NCBI GenBank assembly: GCA_023433585.1
Contig: JAEZCL010000069.1
Coordinates: 1-41,916 of the forward strand
Reading direction: 5' to 3'
Origin: Pseudomonadota bacterium
Lineage (GTDB): Bacteria; Pseudomonadota; Alphaproteobacteria; Caulobacterales; Caulobacteraceae
Length of the DNA: 41,916 nt
The notes beneath the pieces were generated by a model. The model saw nothing but the letters and a program-made list of their open reading frames with translations, was not told the origin of the DNA and ran no database searches. Shown piece by piece: positions 15,769 through 23,649 of this stretch; the stretch's first letter is position 1, and each line of letters opens with the position of its first letter. The position numbers were made by a program, and so were the translations under genes.

Positions 15769-15795
15769 TTGATTTGACACGCCGATCCCTATATT
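15769..15795 (+). promoter_or_regulatory. Candidate rpoZ promoter
   Basis: Between folK and rpoZ lies TTGATT (15769-15774), a 15-base spacer and TATATT (15790-15795), 35 bases before the rpoZ ATG. An overlapping TTGACA at 15774-15779 is a better -35 but is only ten bases from TATATT. Alphaproteobacterial housekeeping promoters tolerate shorter spacers than E. coli, so this short AT-rich island is the likely promoter, but the exact elements are uncertain. Confidence 0.4.
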
Positions 15796-15830
15796 TTCTC
15801 CGGTTCTCCCCAAGCCCTCCGAGGATATTC

Positions 15831-16190
15831 ATGGCCCGCGTCACCGTCGAAGACTGCATCGAGAAGGTTCCGAACCGTTTCGGCCTGGTCCTGCTGGCCG
15901 GTCACCGGGCGCGCAACATCTCGAACGGTGCGCCTCTGACCCTGGACCGCGACAACGACAAGAACCCGGTGGTCGCCCTGCGCGAACTGGCCGAGGACAC
16001 CGTGTCGCCGGATGATCTTCAGGAGAATCTGGTCACCACGTTGCAGCGCGTGGACGAGCGCACCGAGGCCGAGGACGAGGCCGAGACGGTGGCCCTGCTG
16101 GCCGAGCCCCAGCACATGAACATGGCTGAGCAGGAACTGATCCGCGCCCTGCAGAGCGACCGCGACGGCGGCCAGGAGGATCGCTACTGA
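15831..16190 (+). CDS. rpoZ: RNA polymerase omega subunit
   Basis: A 119-residue omega subunit that binds beta' and stabilises RNA polymerase; in several bacteria it also forms part of a ppGpp site. The sequence opens with MARVTVEDCIEKVPNRFGLV and contains LLAGHRARNIS and DKNPVVALRELAE, which are diagnostic. An acidic C-terminal extension (ERTEAEDEAE and beyond) is typical of alphaproteobacteria. GAGGA at 15821-15825 sets the ATG at 15831. The next gene is the ppGpp synthetase/hydrolase, an arrangement common across proteobacteria. Confidence 0.97.
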   Translation: MARVTVEDCIEKVPNRFGLVLLAGHRARNISNGAPLTLDRDNDKNPVVALRELAEDTVSPDDLQENLVTTLQRVDERTEAEDEAETVALLAEPQHMNMAEQELIRALQSDRDGGQEDRY

Positions 16191-16264
16191 CGCCCGCGTC
16201 CGCCGACGGAGTCACCATTTCCCCGACGCGGCCCGACACGTCCACGCCGGTCCCGGATGCTGCA

Positions 16265-18478
16265 ATGCCCGATCATGACGCGGCGCCGCGAAAACCGGCG
16301 CCGACCCGTTCGCGCGTCATGCGTCAGTTCGAGCTTGTGGACGCGGTCAAGGCGTATGATCCCACCGCCGACGAGGGCCTGCTGAACCGGGCCTATGTCT
16401 ATGCGATGAAGATGCACGGCTCGCAGTTGCGGGCCTCGGGCGATCCCTATTTCGCCCACCCCATTCAGGTCGCGGGCATCCTGACCGAATACAAGCTCGA
16501 CACCGCCACCATCGTCACCGCCCTGCTGCATGACGTGGTGGAAGACACCTCGGCCACCAAGGCCGACATCACCGAGATGTTCGGCGAGGAGGTGGCCGTG
16601 CTGGTGGAGGGCGTGACCAAGCTGTCGCGCCTGGAGCTTCAGGCCGAGCACACGCGCCAGGCCGAGAATCTGCGCAAGTTCATCCTGGCGATCTCCAAGG
16701 ACGTGCGGGTGCTGCTGGTCAAGCTGGCGGACCGCCTGCACAACATGCGCACCCTCCATTTCGTCAAGCCGGAGAAGCGCGAACGCATCAGCCGCGAGAC
16801 CCTGGAGGTCTATGCGCCGCTGGGCCGCTCCATCGGCATCCACCGGATCGCGTCCGAGCTTGAGGAGCTGGCCTTCGAGCACCTGAATCCGACGGCCCGC
16901 ACGGCCATCGAGCGGCGGCTGGAAGCGCTTCGGCTGGAGCACGGCAAGGCGGTCCAGAAGGTGGCGCGCGAAGTCCAGAACGTGCTGGAGGAGGCCGGCA
17001 TCCGGGCCAAGGTGTTCGGCCGCGAAAAGACGCCCTATTCCATCTGGCGCAAGCTTCAGCGGAAGGCGCTGGGCTTTTCGGCCCTGTCGGACATCTACGG
17101 CTTCCGCGTGATTGTGGAGAGCGAGGACGACTGCTACCGCGCGCTGGGCGTCATCCACCGGGCCTGGCCCATGGTGCCGGAGCGGTTCAAGGACCTGATC
17201 TCCACCCCCAAGGCCAACAACTATCGCAGCCTGCACACCACGGTGGTGGGGCCTTCGGGCCTGCGCATCGAGATGCAGATCCGCACCGAGGCCATGGACC
17301 GGGTGGCCGAGGAGGGCGTGGCCGCCCACTGGCGCTACAAGGACCAGTCCTACGGCTTCGACCGCGAGGCCATGGAGGAGGGCGGCGGCCGCGATCCCCT
17401 GTTGACCCTGCGCCATCTGGTGCAGGTGATCGAGCACGGCGAAGGCGACAAGGACTGGGTCGAGCACGCCAAGCTGGAAATGTACCTGGACCAGGTCTTC
17501 GTCTTCACGCCCAAGGGCTCGCTCATCACCCTGCCGCGCGGCGCCATGGCGCTGGACTTCGCCTACGCCGTCCATACCGAGGTGGGCGACACCGCCGTGG
17601 GGGTGAAGATCAACGGCGAGCTGAAGCCCATGCGCACGGCGCTGCAGAACGGCGATGTGGTCGAGATCGTTCGCGGCGCCAAGCCCGACATTCCCGCCGA
17701 CTGGCGCTCCCTGACCGTGACGGGGCGCGCGCGCTCGGCGATCCGGCGTCACATCCGCCTGACCGAGCGCGAGGAGTTCGTGAAACTGGGCCGCGCCGCG
17801 CTGGAGCAGGGCCTCGGCCGCGTGGACCAGGCCCTGAAGGACGTGACGCTGAAACCGGCGCTGGAGACCCTGGTGCTGGAGAATGAGGAGGATCTGTTTG
17901 AACAGATCGGCCGCGGCCACATCCAGCCGGGCAGGGTGGTGACCGCCCTGTTCCCCAAGCTGAAGCCCGCGCCGGGCGCCGAACATGCGGACAAGAAACG
18001 CATCGAAAGCGGCGCCGACGCGCGCCTGTATGTTCGGGGCGGGGGGCTGCGCCCGGGCGTCAGCATCCACTTCGGGGCCTGTTGCTCTCCGGTGCCGGGC
18101 GACCGCATTGTCGGCATCATCGAGCCGGACAAGGGCCTGACCGTCCACACCATCGACTGCAACACCCTGGCCGCGTTCGCCGACGACGACACGGTCTGGA
18201 CCGACCTGCAGTGGACGCCTCAGGCCGAACAGGACGCCGTGGCCGCAACCCGGCTGGTCGCCACCATGCGCAACGCGCCCGGCGTGCTGGGTCAGGTGGC
18301 CACCGTCATCGGCGAGGCGGGCGGCAACATCCTGAACCTGAACATGGCCCACCGACAGCAGGACTTCTTCGACGTGGAGATCGACGTGGAGGTGGCCGAC
18401 GCTCGTCACGCCACCCTGATTATCGCCGCCCTGCGCGCCAACCCGTCGGTGGACACGGTGGAGCGGGCTCGGGGCTGA
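16265..18478 (+). CDS. spoT: Bifunctional (p)ppGpp synthetase/hydrolase (RSH)
   Basis: A 737-residue RelA/SpoT homologue controlling the stringent response. The HD hydrolase domain is intact, with His89-Asp90 in LLHDVVEDT. The synthetase domain has ERFKDLIST with Arg307 starting the RxKD loop, the form found in bifunctional rather than synthesis-only enzymes, plus NNYRSLHT and EMQIRT. A TGS domain (DQVFVFTPKGSLITLPRGA) and a C-terminal ACT domain (ATRLVATMRNAPGVLGQVA) follow. The family core starts at MRQFELVDAVKAYDP (ATG at 16319), so the first 18 residues may not be translated. It is probably the cell's only long RSH, as usual in this group. Confidence 0.95.
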   Translation: MPDHDAAPRKPAPTRSRVMRQFELVDAVKAYDPTADEGLLNRAYVYAMKMHGSQLRASGDPYFAHPIQVAGILTEYKLDTATIVTALLHDVVEDTSATKADITEMFGEEVAVLVEGVTKLSRLELQAEHTRQAENLRKFILAISKDVRVLLVKLADRLHNMRTLHFVKPEKRERISRETLEVYAPLGRSIGIHRIASELEELAFEHLNPTARTAIERRLEALRLEHGKAVQKVAREVQNVLEEAGIRAKVFGREKTPYSIWRKLQRKALGFSALSDIYGFRVIVESEDDCYRALGVIHRAWPMVPERFKDLISTPKANNYRSLHTTVVGPSGLRIEMQIRTEAMDRVAEEGVAAHWRYKDQSYGFDREAMEEGGGRDPLLTLRHLVQVIEHGEGDKDWVEHAKLEMYLDQVFVFTPKGSLITLPRGAMALDFAYAVHTEVGDTAVGVKINGELKPMRTALQNGDVVEIVRGAKPDIPADWRSLTVTGRARSAIRRHIRLTEREEFVKLGRAALEQGLGRVDQALKDVTLKPALETLVLENEEDLFEQIGRGHIQPGRVVTALFPKLKPAPGAEHADKKRIESGADARLYVRGGGLRPGVSIHFGACCSPVPGDRIVGIIEPDKGLTVHTIDCNTLAAFADDDTVWTDLQWTPQAEQDAVAATRLVATMRNAPGVLGQVATVIGEAGGNILNLNMAHRQQDFFDVEIDVEVADARHATLIIAALRANPSVDTVERARG

Positions 18479-18512
18479 TTGGCCAGTTCAGCGGGTTGTG
18501 GTAGGGTGAACC

Positions 18513-18737
18513 ATGATCAATGTGTCGATCCCTGACGACTTGGCTGAACTGATCGCCAAACTTCCGGCCGACTCCCGAGAATCGCTGGACGCCTATCTGC
18601 GCGAAGCGATCGAGGAGTATCTCTGGGAGCGGCAGGCCGGGGACGTCGCCCTGAAAAGGCTTGAAGAGATCAAGGCCGGACGGGCCACGACCATCACCAT
18701 GGAAGAAATGAGAGCTCGGCTTGGGCTGGTCGATTGA
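18513..18737 (+). CDS. Type II antitoxin, RelB/ribbon-helix-helix type
   Basis: A 74-residue antitoxin. The N-terminal MINVSIPDDLAELIAKLP looks like a ribbon-helix-helix or RelB-like DNA-binding strand and helix; the C-terminal ITMEEMRARLGLVD is the toxin-binding tail seen in many RelE-partner antitoxins. AGGGTGAACC before the ATG serves as ribosome binding site. The 3' end overlaps the toxin gene by 17 bases. It probably represses its own promoter with the toxin as co-repressor. It interrupts the usual spoT-to-pyrE neighbourhood. Confidence 0.85.
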   Translation: MINVSIPDDLAELIAKLPADSRESLDAYLREAIEEYLWERQAGDVALKRLEEIKAGRATTITMEEMRARLGLVD

Positions 18738-18984
18738 GTTCGACCAGGGCATTGAGAAATCGCTCTCTCGGCTGTCTTCCGTCAATCAGCGGCGAATCCT
18801 CGGCTTTCTAGACAGTTGCGTTGCAAGCAGCGATCCGCGCGGACGGGGAAAGGCCCTGCAAGGTCCGCTTTCAGGCATCTGGAGTTACCGCGTCGGTGAC
18901 TATCGCATCCTGGCCTCGATCGAGGATGCTCGCATGACGATCCTGGTCGTGGAAATTTCTCACCGAAGCCAGGTTTACCGCTGA
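18721..18984 (+). CDS. Type II toxin, RelE/ParE family
   Basis: An 87-residue toxin of the RelE/ParE fold. WSIEFDQGIEKSLSRLS forms the first strand and helix; WSYRVGDYRILASIEDARMTILVVEISHRSQVYR-type sequence forms the C-terminal sheet, with the Arg of YRVGDYR and the terminal HRSQVYR placed where catalytic or structural residues lie in RelE-like toxins. The start is a TTG at 18721 inside the antitoxin gene. Whether it is a ribosome-dependent RNase (RelE) or a gyrase poison (ParE) cannot be decided from sequence. The short HRS-Y end favours a RelE-like protein. Confidence 0.87.
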   Translation: MGWSIEFDQGIEKSLSRLSSVNQRRILGFLDSCVASSDPRGRGKALQGPLSGIWSYRVGDYRILASIEDARMTILVVEISHRSQVYR

Positions 18985-19025
18985 CCGCTTGCCGAATGGG
19001 CGGGCGAGGCCTAGTTCCACGTGAC

Positions 19026-19613
19026 ATGACCACCGACGACGTCCTCGAAGAATTCCGTCAGGCCGGCGCCCTGCGCGAAGGCCATTTCGTCCTGTCTTCC
19101 GGCCTGCACAGCCCGGTGTTCCTGCAGAAGAACCTGGTGTTCATGCGCGCCGATCGCTGCGAACGGCTGTGCAAGGCGCTGGCCGAGCGCATCGCGGCGG
19201 CGGTAGGGACGCCGGACGTGGTGATCTCGCCGGCCATGGGCGGGGTCATTCCCGGCTACGAGACCGCGCGGCATCTGGGCGTGCCGTCCATGTATGTCGA
19301 GCGGGAAGGGGGCGAGTTCAGGCTGCGCCGGGGCTTCTCCATCGAACCGGGCGAACGGGTCGTGATGGTCGAGGACATCGTCACCACCGGCCTGTCGTCG
19401 CGCGAATGCATCGAGGCCATCCGCAAGGCCGGGGGCGAGGTGATCGCGGCGGCCTGCATCGTCGACCGCTCCGGCGGGCGGGCGGACGTGGGCGTACCTC
19501 TGATCGCGCTGGCGACCCTGGACGTGCCCGCCTATCCCGCCGACGCCCTGCCGCCGGAACTGGCCGCCCTGCCGGTCGAGGATCCGGGCAGCCGGCGCCT
19601 GTCGAGGAGCTGA
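19026..19613 (+). CDS. pyrE: Orotate phosphoribosyltransferase
   Basis: A 195-residue enzyme that joins orotate to PRPP to give OMP in pyrimidine synthesis. The PRPP motif is VVMVEDIVTTGLSSRE, with the flexible-loop region at YVEREGGEFRLRRGF and the substrate-side LSSGLHSPVFLQK and ISPAMGGVIPG. I chose the ATG at 19026 because the protein then starts with TTDDVLEEFRQAGAL, as in other PyrEs; upstream codons add ten unsupported residues. pdxJ follows after four bases, so the two are in one operon. Confidence 0.95.
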   Translation: MTTDDVLEEFRQAGALREGHFVLSSGLHSPVFLQKNLVFMRADRCERLCKALAERIAAAVGTPDVVISPAMGGVIPGYETARHLGVPSMYVEREGGEFRLRRGFSIEPGERVVMVEDIVTTGLSSRECIEAIRKAGGEVIAAACIVDRSGGRADVGVPLIALATLDVPAYPADALPPELAALPVEDPGSRRLSRS

Positions 19614-19617
19614 GGTC

Positions 19618-20355
19618 ATGGCCGAGTGGGTCCGTCTGGGCGTCAACATCGATCATGTGGCGACCGTCCGGAACGCCCGGGGCGGCGCTCACCCCGATCC
19701 GGCGCGCGCGGCCGAGGCGGCTCTGGCGGCGGGTGCGGACGGGATCACCGCCCATCTGCGCGAGGATCGCCGCCATATCACCGACGCGGACATCGAGGCG
19801 CTGAGCATCCTGTGCCTCGAGGCCGGCCGCCCGCTCAACCTGGAGATGGCCGTCACCGAGGAGATGCTGGCCATCGCCCTCAGGCATCTGCCTCACGCCG
19901 CCTGCCTGGTGCCCGAGCGGCGCGAGGAGGTGACCACCGAGGGCGGCCTGGCCGTCGCCGGGCATGAGGCGCGCATCGCCCCGGTGGTGAAGGCGCTGTC
20001 GGGCGCTGGGGTGCGTGTCAGCCTGTTCATCGAACCCGACCCGGCCCAGGTGGACGCGGCCGTCGCCGTGGGCGCGCAGGTGGTGGAGTTTCACACCGGC
20101 CGCTACTGCCATGTGGCCGGCGCCGAGCGGACAGCCGAATTCGAGCGTCTGCGGACGGCGGCCGCGCGCGCCTCGGACGCCGGGCTGGAAGTTCACGCCG
20201 GTCACGGCCTGAATTACGAAACGGCCGCGCACGTGATGCGCATCCGTGAGGTGCGCGAGTTGAACATCGGTCACTTCCTGATCGGCGAAGCGGTGTTTGT
20301 CGGGCTGGAAGAGGCGATCCGGCGCATGCGCGCGGCCATGGACGCCGCGTCGTGA
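19618..20355 (+). CDS. pdxJ: Pyridoxine 5'-phosphate synthase
   Basis: A 245-residue TIM-barrel enzyme making pyridoxine 5'-phosphate from 1-deoxyxylulose 5-phosphate and 3-amino-2-oxopropyl phosphate. Family signatures include RLGVNIDHVATVRNARGG at the N-terminus, ITAHLREDRRHITDAD, the central LVPERREEVTTEGGL, VSLFIEPD, and near the end VHAGHGLNY and ELNIGHFLIGEAVFVGL. GAGGAGCTGAGGTC precedes the ATG and is a strong ribosome binding site. The stop overlaps acpS by four bases (GTGA), an arrangement widely conserved in proteobacteria. Confidence 0.97.
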   Translation: MAEWVRLGVNIDHVATVRNARGGAHPDPARAAEAALAAGADGITAHLREDRRHITDADIEALSILCLEAGRPLNLEMAVTEEMLAIALRHLPHAACLVPERREEVTTEGGLAVAGHEARIAPVVKALSGAGVRVSLFIEPDPAQVDAAVAVGAQVVEFHTGRYCHVAGAERTAEFERLRTAAARASDAGLEVHAGHGLNYETAAHVMRIREVRELNIGHFLIGEAVFVGLEEAIRRMRAAMDAAS

Positions 20356-20777
20356 TCCTCGGCGTCGGCGCAGACCTGTGCGACATTCGCCGCATCCAGA
20401 AGTCGCTGGACCGGTTCGGCGAACGGTTCACCCGCCGCTGCTTCACCGATGTCGAACGTGTCCGCTCGGACCGCAAGCCCGATCCGGCCTGGAGCTACGC
20501 CAAGCGGTTCGCCGCCAAGGAGGCCTGCGCCAAGGCTCTGGGCACCGGCATGCGGGCCGATGTCTATTGGCGCGACATGGGGGTGGTGAATCTGCCCAGC
20601 GGTCAGCCGACCCTGGCCCTGACCGGCCATGCGGCCGAGCATCTGGCCCGCCTGACGCCGCCGGGGCACGAGGCGAAAATTCACCTGACACTGTCCGATG
20701 AACACCCGTATGCCTTGGCGTTCGTTGTGATCGAAGCCTTGCCCATGGCGCAATCTGGCTATACCCAAAGCGCCTGA
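20352..20777 (+). CDS. acpS: Holo-[acyl-carrier-protein] synthase
   Basis: A 141-residue phosphopantetheinyl transferase that activates acyl carrier protein for fatty-acid synthesis. The metal-binding ILGVGADLCDIRRIQ is at the N-terminus and WSYAKRFAAKEACAKALGTG carries the catalytic Glu/Lys. The C-terminal LTLSDEHPYALAFVVIEA is also characteristic. GTG start at 20352 overlaps pdxJ. lepB begins 40 bases downstream, so the gene is likely cotranscribed with lepB-rnc-era. Confidence 0.95.
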   Translation: MILGVGADLCDIRRIQKSLDRFGERFTRRCFTDVERVRSDRKPDPAWSYAKRFAAKEACAKALGTGMRADVYWRDMGVVNLPSGQPTLALTGHAAEHLARLTPPGHEAKIHLTLSDEHPYALAFVVIEALPMAQSGYTQSA

Positions 20778-20817
20778 ACGACCGCAAACACGCGGCGGGG
20801 GATTAGGCATTTCCGAG

Positions 20818-21987
20818 ATGAGCGACACCGAAAAGCCGGATATGGACGACGAGGCCGGGAAGGCTGTCGAAACCCCGGATCACGCGCCGCAGACGACGCC
20901 CTCCGCCACGGAGGCTCCGGTCGAGGAGATTGAGGCGGAGCGGACCGACGCATCCGACGCCGAAGTTTCGGACGCCCACGCTTCCGATGATGAGACGACG
21001 GCCGCTGCGCCGGAGGATGAGGCTGAATCCGTCGAGGACCCCCAGGATTCGCCCGCCGTCGATACGGCCGAGGCGCCCCCTCCCGCTGAGCCGGAGGCGC
21101 CCGACCCGGCCGCGCCGGTCGCGGCCGCCGCCGCCGTCTCGGCTGCGGCCGAGACCAGCCAGGCCGAGCCGCGCCCGATCTGGAGCGACAACGGCGATGC
21201 ACCGTTCGAGGACGAGCCCGTGGTCCGCCCCGCCCGTTCGCAGGGCAAGGCGAAGAAGGCGAAGAAACCTCAGAACGAGACGGTCGAGATCATCAAGACC
21301 ATCGTTTACGCCCTGGCCATCGCCCTGGTCCTGCGTGTGCTGTTCTTTCAGCCGTTCACGATTCCGTCCGCCTCGATGGAGCCGAACCTGTACGAGGGCG
21401 ACTATATCGTCGTGTCCAAGTGGAACTACGGCTACAGCCGCCACGCCATGCCGTTCAGCCCGCCGCTGTTCGAGGGCCGCATCTTCGGCTCTCAGCCCCA
21501 GCGCGGCGACATCGTGGTGTTCAAGCTGCCCCGCGACAACAGCACCGATTATATCAAGCGGGTCATCGGCCTGCCGGGCGACCGGGTGCAGATGGTCGGC
21601 GGCCGCCTGCACATCAACGGCCAGCCGGTTCAGAACGAACAGGTTGGAAGCGCGCGCATCAACGGCCCCTTCGGCCCCATCGACGCGCACCAGATCGACG
21701 AAACCCTGCCCGACGGCCGCACCTTCCGCATCCAGGATTTCGGGACCGGCTTCGAACTGGACGACACCCAGGTGTTCGAGGTGCCCGAAGGCTACTACTT
21801 CATGATGGGCGACAACCGCGACAACTCCATCGACAGCCGCGCCGACGTGGGCCTGGTCCCGGCCGAGAACCTGGTGGGCAAGGCGCAGATCGTGCTGTTC
21901 TCGTGGACGCCGGGCGCCTCGCTGTGGAACCCGGTCAGCTGGTTCGCCAACCTGCGTCCCAGCCGCTTCTTCAACGGTCTGCACTGA
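20818..21987 (+). CDS. lepB: Signal peptidase I with long acidic N-terminal extension
   Basis: A 389-residue leader peptidase. The peptidase part begins at a single membrane anchor near residues 157-178 (IKTIVYALAIALVLRVLFF). The catalytic Ser186 is in FTIPSASMEPNL and Lys247 in DYIKRVIGLPGD; MGDNRDNSIDSR is the conserved box E. Ahead of the anchor is an unusual ~155-residue region that is almost entirely Glu, Asp, Ala, Pro and Thr, with no hydrophobic segment, presumably cytoplasmic and disordered. Typical alphaproteobacterial LepB is about 250 residues. The region reads as one frame from an ATG at 20818; internal starts such as the ATG at 20842 do not remove it. lepB is followed by rnc after four bases. 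Confidence 0.95.
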   Translation: MSDTEKPDMDDEAGKAVETPDHAPQTTPSATEAPVEEIEAERTDASDAEVSDAHASDDETTAAAPEDEAESVEDPQDSPAVDTAEAPPPAEPEAPDPAAPVAAAAAVSAAAETSQAEPRPIWSDNGDAPFEDEPVVRPARSQGKAKKAKKPQNETVEIIKTIVYALAIALVLRVLFFQPFTIPSASMEPNLYEGDYIVVSKWNYGYSRHAMPFSPPLFEGRIFGSQPQRGDIVVFKLPRDNSTDYIKRVIGLPGDRVQMVGGRLHINGQPVQNEQVGSARINGPFGPIDAHQIDETLPDGRTFRIQDFGTGFELDDTQVFEVPEGYYFMMGDNRDNSIDSRADVGLVPAENLVGKAQIVLFSWTPGASLWNPVSWFANLRPSRFFNGLH

Positions 21988-21991
21988 GCCG

Positions 21992-22699
21992 ATGAACGCG
22001 CGTGTCCAGGCGGCAGGCGACTTGGAACGCCGCCTGGGGCACGTGTTCTCCGACAAGGGACTGCTGGATCGCGCCCTGACCCACGCCAGCGTGGGGGAGG
22101 GGGGCATGCCGCACGGTCGGTCCGTGCGCGACAACGAGCGGCTGGAGTTCCTGGGCGACCGGGTGCTGGGCCTGCTGGTGGCGGACCGCCTGCACCGTAA
22201 TTTCCCCGAGGCGGACGAGGGACAATTGTCCAGCCGTCTGCACAGCCTGGTGGACAAGGCCGCCTGCGCCCGCGTCGGCCATCGGCTGAACCTGGGCGAG
22301 GCCCTGCGCCTGTCACCGGGAGAGAGCAAGTCCGGCGGGCGGCGCAAGGACGGAATCGTCGCTGATGCGGTGGAGGCGGTGCTGGCCGCGGTCTGGCTGG
22401 ACGGCGGAATCGACGCCGCCCGCGCGGTGTTCGAGCGTGCCTGGGCCGACGAACTGGCCGCCCCGTCCGCGCCCGGGCTGGCCAACCCCAAGTCCGCGCT
22501 TCAGGAGTGGTCGCAGGGGCAGGGTCGCCCTCTGCCGGCCTATGAGGTGGTGAAGCGCACCGGCTCGGACCACGCGCCGACGTTCACGGTTCAGGTGTCC
22601 ATCGAGGGCCTTGAACCCTTGACCGCCCAGGGGCGTTCCCGTCAGGAGGCGGAGAAGGCGGCCGCGACCGCCATGCTGAAACGAGAAGGCGTCATTTGA
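21992..22699 (+). CDS. rnc: Ribonuclease III
   Basis: A 235-residue double-strand-specific endoribonuclease used in rRNA processing and mRNA decay. The catalytic signature is NERLEFLGDRVLGLL near residue 47, with the second acidic cluster in DGIVADAVEAVLAAVWLDGG. A C-terminal double-stranded-RNA-binding domain begins at about residue 165 (NPKSALQEWSQGQGRPLPAYE) and ends with SRQEAEKAAATAML. It sits between lepB and era, the standard order. The stop overlaps era by four bases (TTGA). Confidence 0.96.
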   Translation: MNARVQAAGDLERRLGHVFSDKGLLDRALTHASVGEGGMPHGRSVRDNERLEFLGDRVLGLLVADRLHRNFPEADEGQLSSRLHSLVDKAACARVGHRLNLGEALRLSPGESKSGGRRKDGIVADAVEAVLAAVWLDGGIDAARAVFERAWADELAAPSAPGLANPKSALQEWSQGQGRPLPAYEVVKRTGSDHAPTFTVQVSIEGLEPLTAQGRSRQEAEKAAATAMLKREGVI

Positions 22700-23646
22700 C
22701 CGAGACTGCACCCATCACCCGCGCGGGCTTCGCCGCCATCATCGGCGCGCCCAACGCCGGCAAGTCCACCTTGGTGAACCGGCTGACGGGATCGAAGGTC
22801 TCCATCGTCACCCAGAAGGTCCAAACCACGCGGTTCCCCGTGCGCGGGATTGCGCTCCATGAGCAGGCTCAGATCGTGCTGGTGGACACCCCCGGCATCT
22901 TCAAGCCGCGCCGCCGGCTGGACCGGGCCATGGTCGCCTCGGCCTGGGGCGGGGCCGAGGATGCGGACGCGGTGGTGCATCTGGTGGACGTGGCCGCCGA
23001 GATCGCCGTGGCCGCGCGCGAAGGCTCCGCCGCCGACCACCGCCAGGTCGAGGATGCGCGCGCCATCGCCGAGAATCTGAAGGCCATCGGCGCCACGGCC
23101 ATCCTGGCGCTGAACAAGATCGACGGCGTGCGCCGCGACGCCATGCTGGGCGTCTCCAAGGAACTGTTCGATCTCGGCGTCTATTCCGAGGTCTTCATGA
23201 TCTCGGCCGCCGACGGCTCGGGCGTGGACGACCTGAAGCGGCGCCTGGCCGAACGGATGCCCGAGAGCGAGTGGCTGTATCCCGAGGACCAGAGCGCTGA
23301 CGTGCCCCTGCGCGTCCTGGCCGCCGAGATCACGCGCGAGAAATTGTATCTGCGGGTCCATGAAGAGCTGCCCTATTCGGCCGCCGTCGAAACCACCGCC
23401 TTCGATGAGAAGCCCGACGGCTCGGCGCGCATCGAACAGACCATCTATGTGGAGCGCGACAGCCAGCGCCCCATCATCCTGGGCAAGGGCGGCCAGACCC
23501 TGAAATGGATCGGCCAGAAGGCGCGCGAGGAGCTGACCGACCTTCTGGACCGCCCGGTCCACCTGTTCCTGACCGTCAAGGTCGACCCGAAATGGCAGGA
23601 TTCCAAGGCGCTCTACGCCCAGTTCGGCCTGGATTTCGACGTGTGA
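22696..23646 (+). CDS. era: GTPase Era
   Basis: A 316-residue ribosome-biogenesis GTPase that binds the 3' end of 16S rRNA. G1 is GAPNAGKSTL, G3 is VDTPGIF, G4 is NKID, and the G2 region is KVQTTRFPVRG. The C-terminal KH domain contains IILGKGGQTLKWIGQKAREEL-type sequence (split here at IILGKGGQTLKWIG). The TTG start at 22696 overlaps the rnc stop; the next in-frame ATG is much too far inside. It ends three bases before the stop of the convergent nitric oxide reductase gene. Confidence 0.96.
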   Translation: MTETAPITRAGFAAIIGAPNAGKSTLVNRLTGSKVSIVTQKVQTTRFPVRGIALHEQAQIVLVDTPGIFKPRRRLDRAMVASAWGGAEDADAVVHLVDVAAEIAVAAREGSAADHRQVEDARAIAENLKAIGATAILALNKIDGVRRDAMLGVSKELFDLGVYSEVFMISAADGSGVDDLKRRLAERMPESEWLYPEDQSADVPLRVLAAEITREKLYLRVHEELPYSAAVETTAFDEKPDGSARIEQTIYVERDSQRPIILGKGGQTLKWIGQKAREELTDLLDRPVHLFLTVKVDPKWQDSKALYAQFGLDFDV

Positions 23647-23649
23647 CCG

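Noticed and set aside
15774..15795. TTGACA plus TATATT as a textbook rpoZ promoter
   Set aside because: The two hexamers are only ten bases apart; I kept a looser candidate with TTGATT at 15-base spacing instead.
16184..18409. A 741-codon open frame on the minus strand across spoT
   Set aside because: It mirrors the RSH gene, is rich in His/Gln/Gly/Leu without any domain, and exists because high GC removes stop codons from the opposite strand.
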